64,000 nt of DNA from Asaia sp003994335. GTDB lineage: Bacteria; Pseudomonadota; Alphaproteobacteria; Acetobacterales; Acetobacteraceae. The position numbers and the translations under genes were made by a program. Location: assembly GCF_037151175.1 (NCBI RefSeq), contig NZ_JBBCOR010000006.1, positions 62,001 to 126,000 on the forward strand, given 5' to 3'. Under the pieces are notes generated by a model, which did not search any database, was not told the origin of the DNA, and saw nothing but the letters and a program-made list of their open reading frames with translations. Below, one piece after another: positions 62,022 to 64,000 of this stretch (its first letter is position 1; the number at the start of each line of letters is the position of its first letter).

Positions 62022-62594
62022 TCAGGGAACCGAGTTGCCCGTACCGCCATGACCCGTGCCCACACCGGCGCCCAGTGGCCCCTGCGTGCCGCCAAAGGTG
62101 CTGCCCATGTTGCTCATCGGGTTGTAACGACCGACATTGCCCAGCAGCTGCTGCAGGACATTGATCTTGGTGCCCGGTGTGGGGGTGGTTTCACCGACCA
62201 TACCGACATTGTAGCCATTCTTGCGATGCAGCGTGTCCATACGACGCAGAACGCCGCCATTATCGAAGGCGAGCACCAGGACATTCTGCTTCGTGACCCG
62301 CGGGAAGCCGAGTGGCTGCGGCACGGTCACCATCGAGATGTAGATCCAGGTATTGTCATCGAACGTGGCATGGGCCGTGGGCGAGCCCAGCAGATCGGTC
62401 ACGTCATTGCGCGTGCTGGTTCCGGGCACGAGTTGGGAATAATCGTCTTTCTCGATCAGCGAACCGCGATTCTGGGGAATCGGGCTGAAAACGGAACAGC
62501 CGGCCAGAGCGAGCGGCGCGATGCAGAGCAGGGCGCGCGCAAAACCCGCATGCGATTGCTGCCGCGGGGCGGTCTTCTTGGAGGCGCTCTTCAT
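62022..62594 (-). CDS. bamE: Outer membrane assembly lipoprotein BamE (SmpA/OmlA)
   Basis: BamE is an accessory lipoprotein of the BAM complex. The N-terminus is a lipoprotein signal with lipobox LALAGC (Cys33). The BamE domain follows (about 49-125: LVPGTSTRNDVTDLLGSP, TWIYISMVTVP, LAFDNGGVLRRMD). The C-terminal part (about 125-190) is a Gly/Asn/Thr-rich tail beyond the usual domain. It is divergent from yceD with 209 bases between the starts. BamD is at 2211-3089. Confidence 0.92.
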   Translation of the reverse strand: MKSASKKTAPRQQSHAGFARALLCIAPLALAGCSVFSPIPQNRGSLIEKDDYSQLVPGTSTRNDVTDLLGSPTAHATFDDNTWIYISMVTVPQPLGFPRVTKQNVLVLAFDNGGVLRRMDTLHRKNGYNVGMVGETTPTPGTKINVLQQLLGNVGRYNPMSNMGSTFGGTQGPLGAGVGTGHGGTGNSVP

Positions 62595-62803
62595 GGCGGG
62601 CTATGTCGTCCTGCAGTGATCGAAACAGATTCGTAAGATGGTCATGCTGCGATGGAAACGATGTTTCATCAGCGTCGCAAGACGATCAGACTCTTCTATA
62701 TTGCTTACACCAACGGTAAGGCAATTCGGAAAAGGGAGCTTGCTCGCCGGTTTTTCCGATGCGCAAGCATGTTCCCGCCGCAGATAGTGTCAGGAAGGCA
62801 GCC

Positions 62804-63400
62804 ATGAGCGACAGACAGGATTTCGAAAGTGTTCCTCCATCCCAGCCGGAATTCTCGCGTCGTCTGGTTATCAACCGTATCGGCCATGAGGGGCTGAGCG
62901 AGACGATCAAGGCCAAGGAGGACGAGTGCAGGAAGCTGGCAAAGCGTCTGGACATTCCGGCGGTTCGTGCGCTCGACTGTCGTTTCCGCATCATTCCTGA
63001 AGCGTCGGATAATTTTGTGCTCGAAGGCGTGCTGACCGCCCATGTGGTGCTGGAATGCGTGATCACAGGGGAACAATTCGAAGACGCCCTGAATGAGTCC
63101 TTTGCGGTACGGATGGTTCCTGCACGTCGTTTTTCAGAGGAGACGGCTTCGGATCTCGAGGCGATTGACGAGATTCCCTATGAGGGGAATGCACTCGACC
63201 TGGGAGAGATCGCCAGCGAGCAGCTTGCCCTGATGTTACCCGCCTATCCGCGCAAGCCGGGAGCCGCCCTCGAAAATGCGGTTGACGAAGCCCCCCGTGA
63301 GGCGGCAGAGGAAACCGCAGATGAAGCAGGTGGCCGACCCAACCCGTTCGGTGCCCTGGCCGGTCTGTCTCTCCCCAAAAAAAAGACGGATCTGAGCTAG
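62804..63400 (+). CDS. yceD: YceD-family protein (DUF177)
   Basis: The DUF177/YceD family is found next to rpmF in most bacteria and has been linked to 23S rRNA accumulation, though its activity is unclear. The 198-residue protein has the family core with LDCRFRIIPEASDNFVLEGV, VVLECVITGE and the conserved acidic motif DLGEIASEQLALMLPAYPR. The ATG at 62804 follows AGGAAGG; an earlier ATG at 62759 adds unrelated residues. The C-terminus is Glu/Ala-rich, then GALAGL. Confidence 0.88.
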   Translation: MSDRQDFESVPPSQPEFSRRLVINRIGHEGLSETIKAKEDECRKLAKRLDIPAVRALDCRFRIIPEASDNFVLEGVLTAHVVLECVITGEQFEDALNESFAVRMVPARRFSEETASDLEAIDEIPYEGNALDLGEIASEQLALMLPAYPRKPGAALENAVDEAPREAAEETADEAGGRPNPFGALAGLSLPKKKTDLS

Positions 63401-63537
63401 AAACGCACAGGATGCTTGCGACCCGGCTTCGGGTCTGCTAGAGCCGCCCGCCTGATCATAGTGAACAGTATCGTTTCCCGCTGCGGTCGAATGGCGACCG
63501 GTTGCAGGGACGATCTAAGAAGAAAGAGGCTCCTGCC

Positions 63538-63741
63538 ATGGCCGTCCCCAAGAGAAAGACCACGCCGTCCCGCATGGGCATGCGTCGCAGCCACCACGCC
63601 CTGACCGTTCAGGCTCACGCCGAGTGCAGCAACTGCGGTGAGCTGAAGCGCCCGCATCATGTTTGCGCGCATTGCGGTCATTATGACGGTCGTGAAGTCG
63701 TGGCTTCCGGCAAGACGCTGAAGACGACCGTTCGCGTTTGA
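63538..63741 (+). CDS. rpmF: 50S ribosomal protein L32
   Basis: L32 is a 67-residue 50S protein with the start [20 protein letters not shown] and a zinc ribbon (CSNC and CAHC), so this is the zinc-binding form. It follows yceD by 137 bases. A longer frame from 63502 is rejected. Confidence 0.97.
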
Positions 63742-63808
63742 GGCTCGATGGGGCTGGCTCGGTGAAAGAGTCAGCGCATCTTGTTTGAAATGAGACGCGG
63801 GGCGGAGC

Positions 63809-64000
63809 ATGACTGACCTGAATGTGCCGGCCAGCCAGGCTGCGCCTTACAGTTTGGCTATTGATGCGATGGGCGGGGATCATGCCCCCGAGATCGTTCT
63901 GGCCGGTTTGGATCGGGCAGCCGATCGACATCCTACAGCTAAGATTCTGCTGGTCGGTGATGAAGCCGTGCTGCGTCCGCAGCTGGCCCGCTACACCAAG
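63809..64000 (+). CDS. plsX: Phosphate acyltransferase PlsX, N-terminal part (cut by window edge)
   Basis: PlsX makes acyl-phosphate from acyl-ACP, starting phospholipid synthesis together with PlsY. The visible 64 residues contain SLAIDAMGGDHAPEIVLAGL, the unmistakable family start. An AGGAG-like GGCGGAG precedes the ATG. It follows rpmF, as in most bacteria; fabH would be expected next. Confidence 0.95.
   Translation, partial: MTDLNVPASQAAPYSLAIDAMGGDHAPEIVLAGLDRAADRHPTAKILLVGDEAVLRPQLARYTK

Overview
The window is chromosomal DNA from a GC-rich alphaproteobacterium, most likely an acetic acid bacterium (Acetobacteraceae). The evidence is indirect. It includes a complete alphaproteobacterial dcw cluster followed by lpxC-bamD-recN-ligA, a rplU-rpmA-obgE-proB block, a GapR (DUF2312) protein, a MucR/Ros regulator, an FtsZ ending in DIPAFLRR, a Hint-domain surface-type protein, and yceD-rpmF-plsX. 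I cannot name the genus. No insertion sequence, prophage, CRISPR array or rRNA operon was seen, and coding density is high.

Layout. 1-24136 (- strand) is one unbroken cell-wall and division cluster: mraZ-rsmH-ftsL-ftsI-murE-murF-mraY-murD-ftsW-murG-murC-murB-ddl-ftsQ-ftsA-ftsZ-lpxC-bamD-recN-ligA (ligA cut by the window edge). Most junctions overlap by 1-4 bases. Its head (24137-24420) has three phased TGGGA boxes (MraZ-type) and an exact alphaproteobacterial LexA-type box. rnpB (RNase P RNA) follows, then a Hint-domain protein. 27.1-30.7 kb holds an HSL-type esterase, a small membrane protein, zwf and gapR. 30.8-36.1 kb is a tightly overlapped module: ECF sigma factor, FecR-like anti-sigma, TonB-dependent receptor, and an exported histidine acid phosphatase of the phytase type. 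36.2-38.7 kb has a Pro/Arg-rich membrane protein and a Tat-exported short-chain dehydrogenase.

38.8-41.7 kb (- strand) holds proB, obgE, rpmA and rplU, followed by tRNA-Ser(CGA), a PhnA/YjdM zinc-ribbon protein and a Tat-lipoprotein esterase. 43.8-47.3 kb (- strand) has guanine deaminase overlapping an FUSC-family membrane protein. A 1.27-kb gene-poor region, AT-rich at its right end, precedes mucR. sppA and ihfB follow, then a LysR regulator and trxB (- strand). Divergent from trxB is an lrp-GT2/GtrA-GT39 operon for lipid-linked sugar chemistry. The end of the window carries a secreted prolyl oligopeptidase, rpsU, a def-marR-ompR-envZ operon, bamE, and yceD-rpmF-plsX (plsX cut by the edge).

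How it fits together. The left third makes UDP-MurNAc-pentapeptide and lipid II, and the septal machinery that uses them. It also starts lipid A (LpxC) and supports outer-membrane protein assembly (BamD here, BamE at the right end). Extracytoplasmic sensing and uptake is the theme of the 31-36 kb module. Several exported enzymes carry Tat or Sec signals. The most interesting signals are the SOS-like/MraZ regulatory head of the division cluster, the sigma/TonB/phosphatase module, the Tat-SDR with a mycofactocin-family insertion, the long Pro/Ala tails on FtsQ, FtsL and FtsI, and a MucR whose zinc site has decayed.
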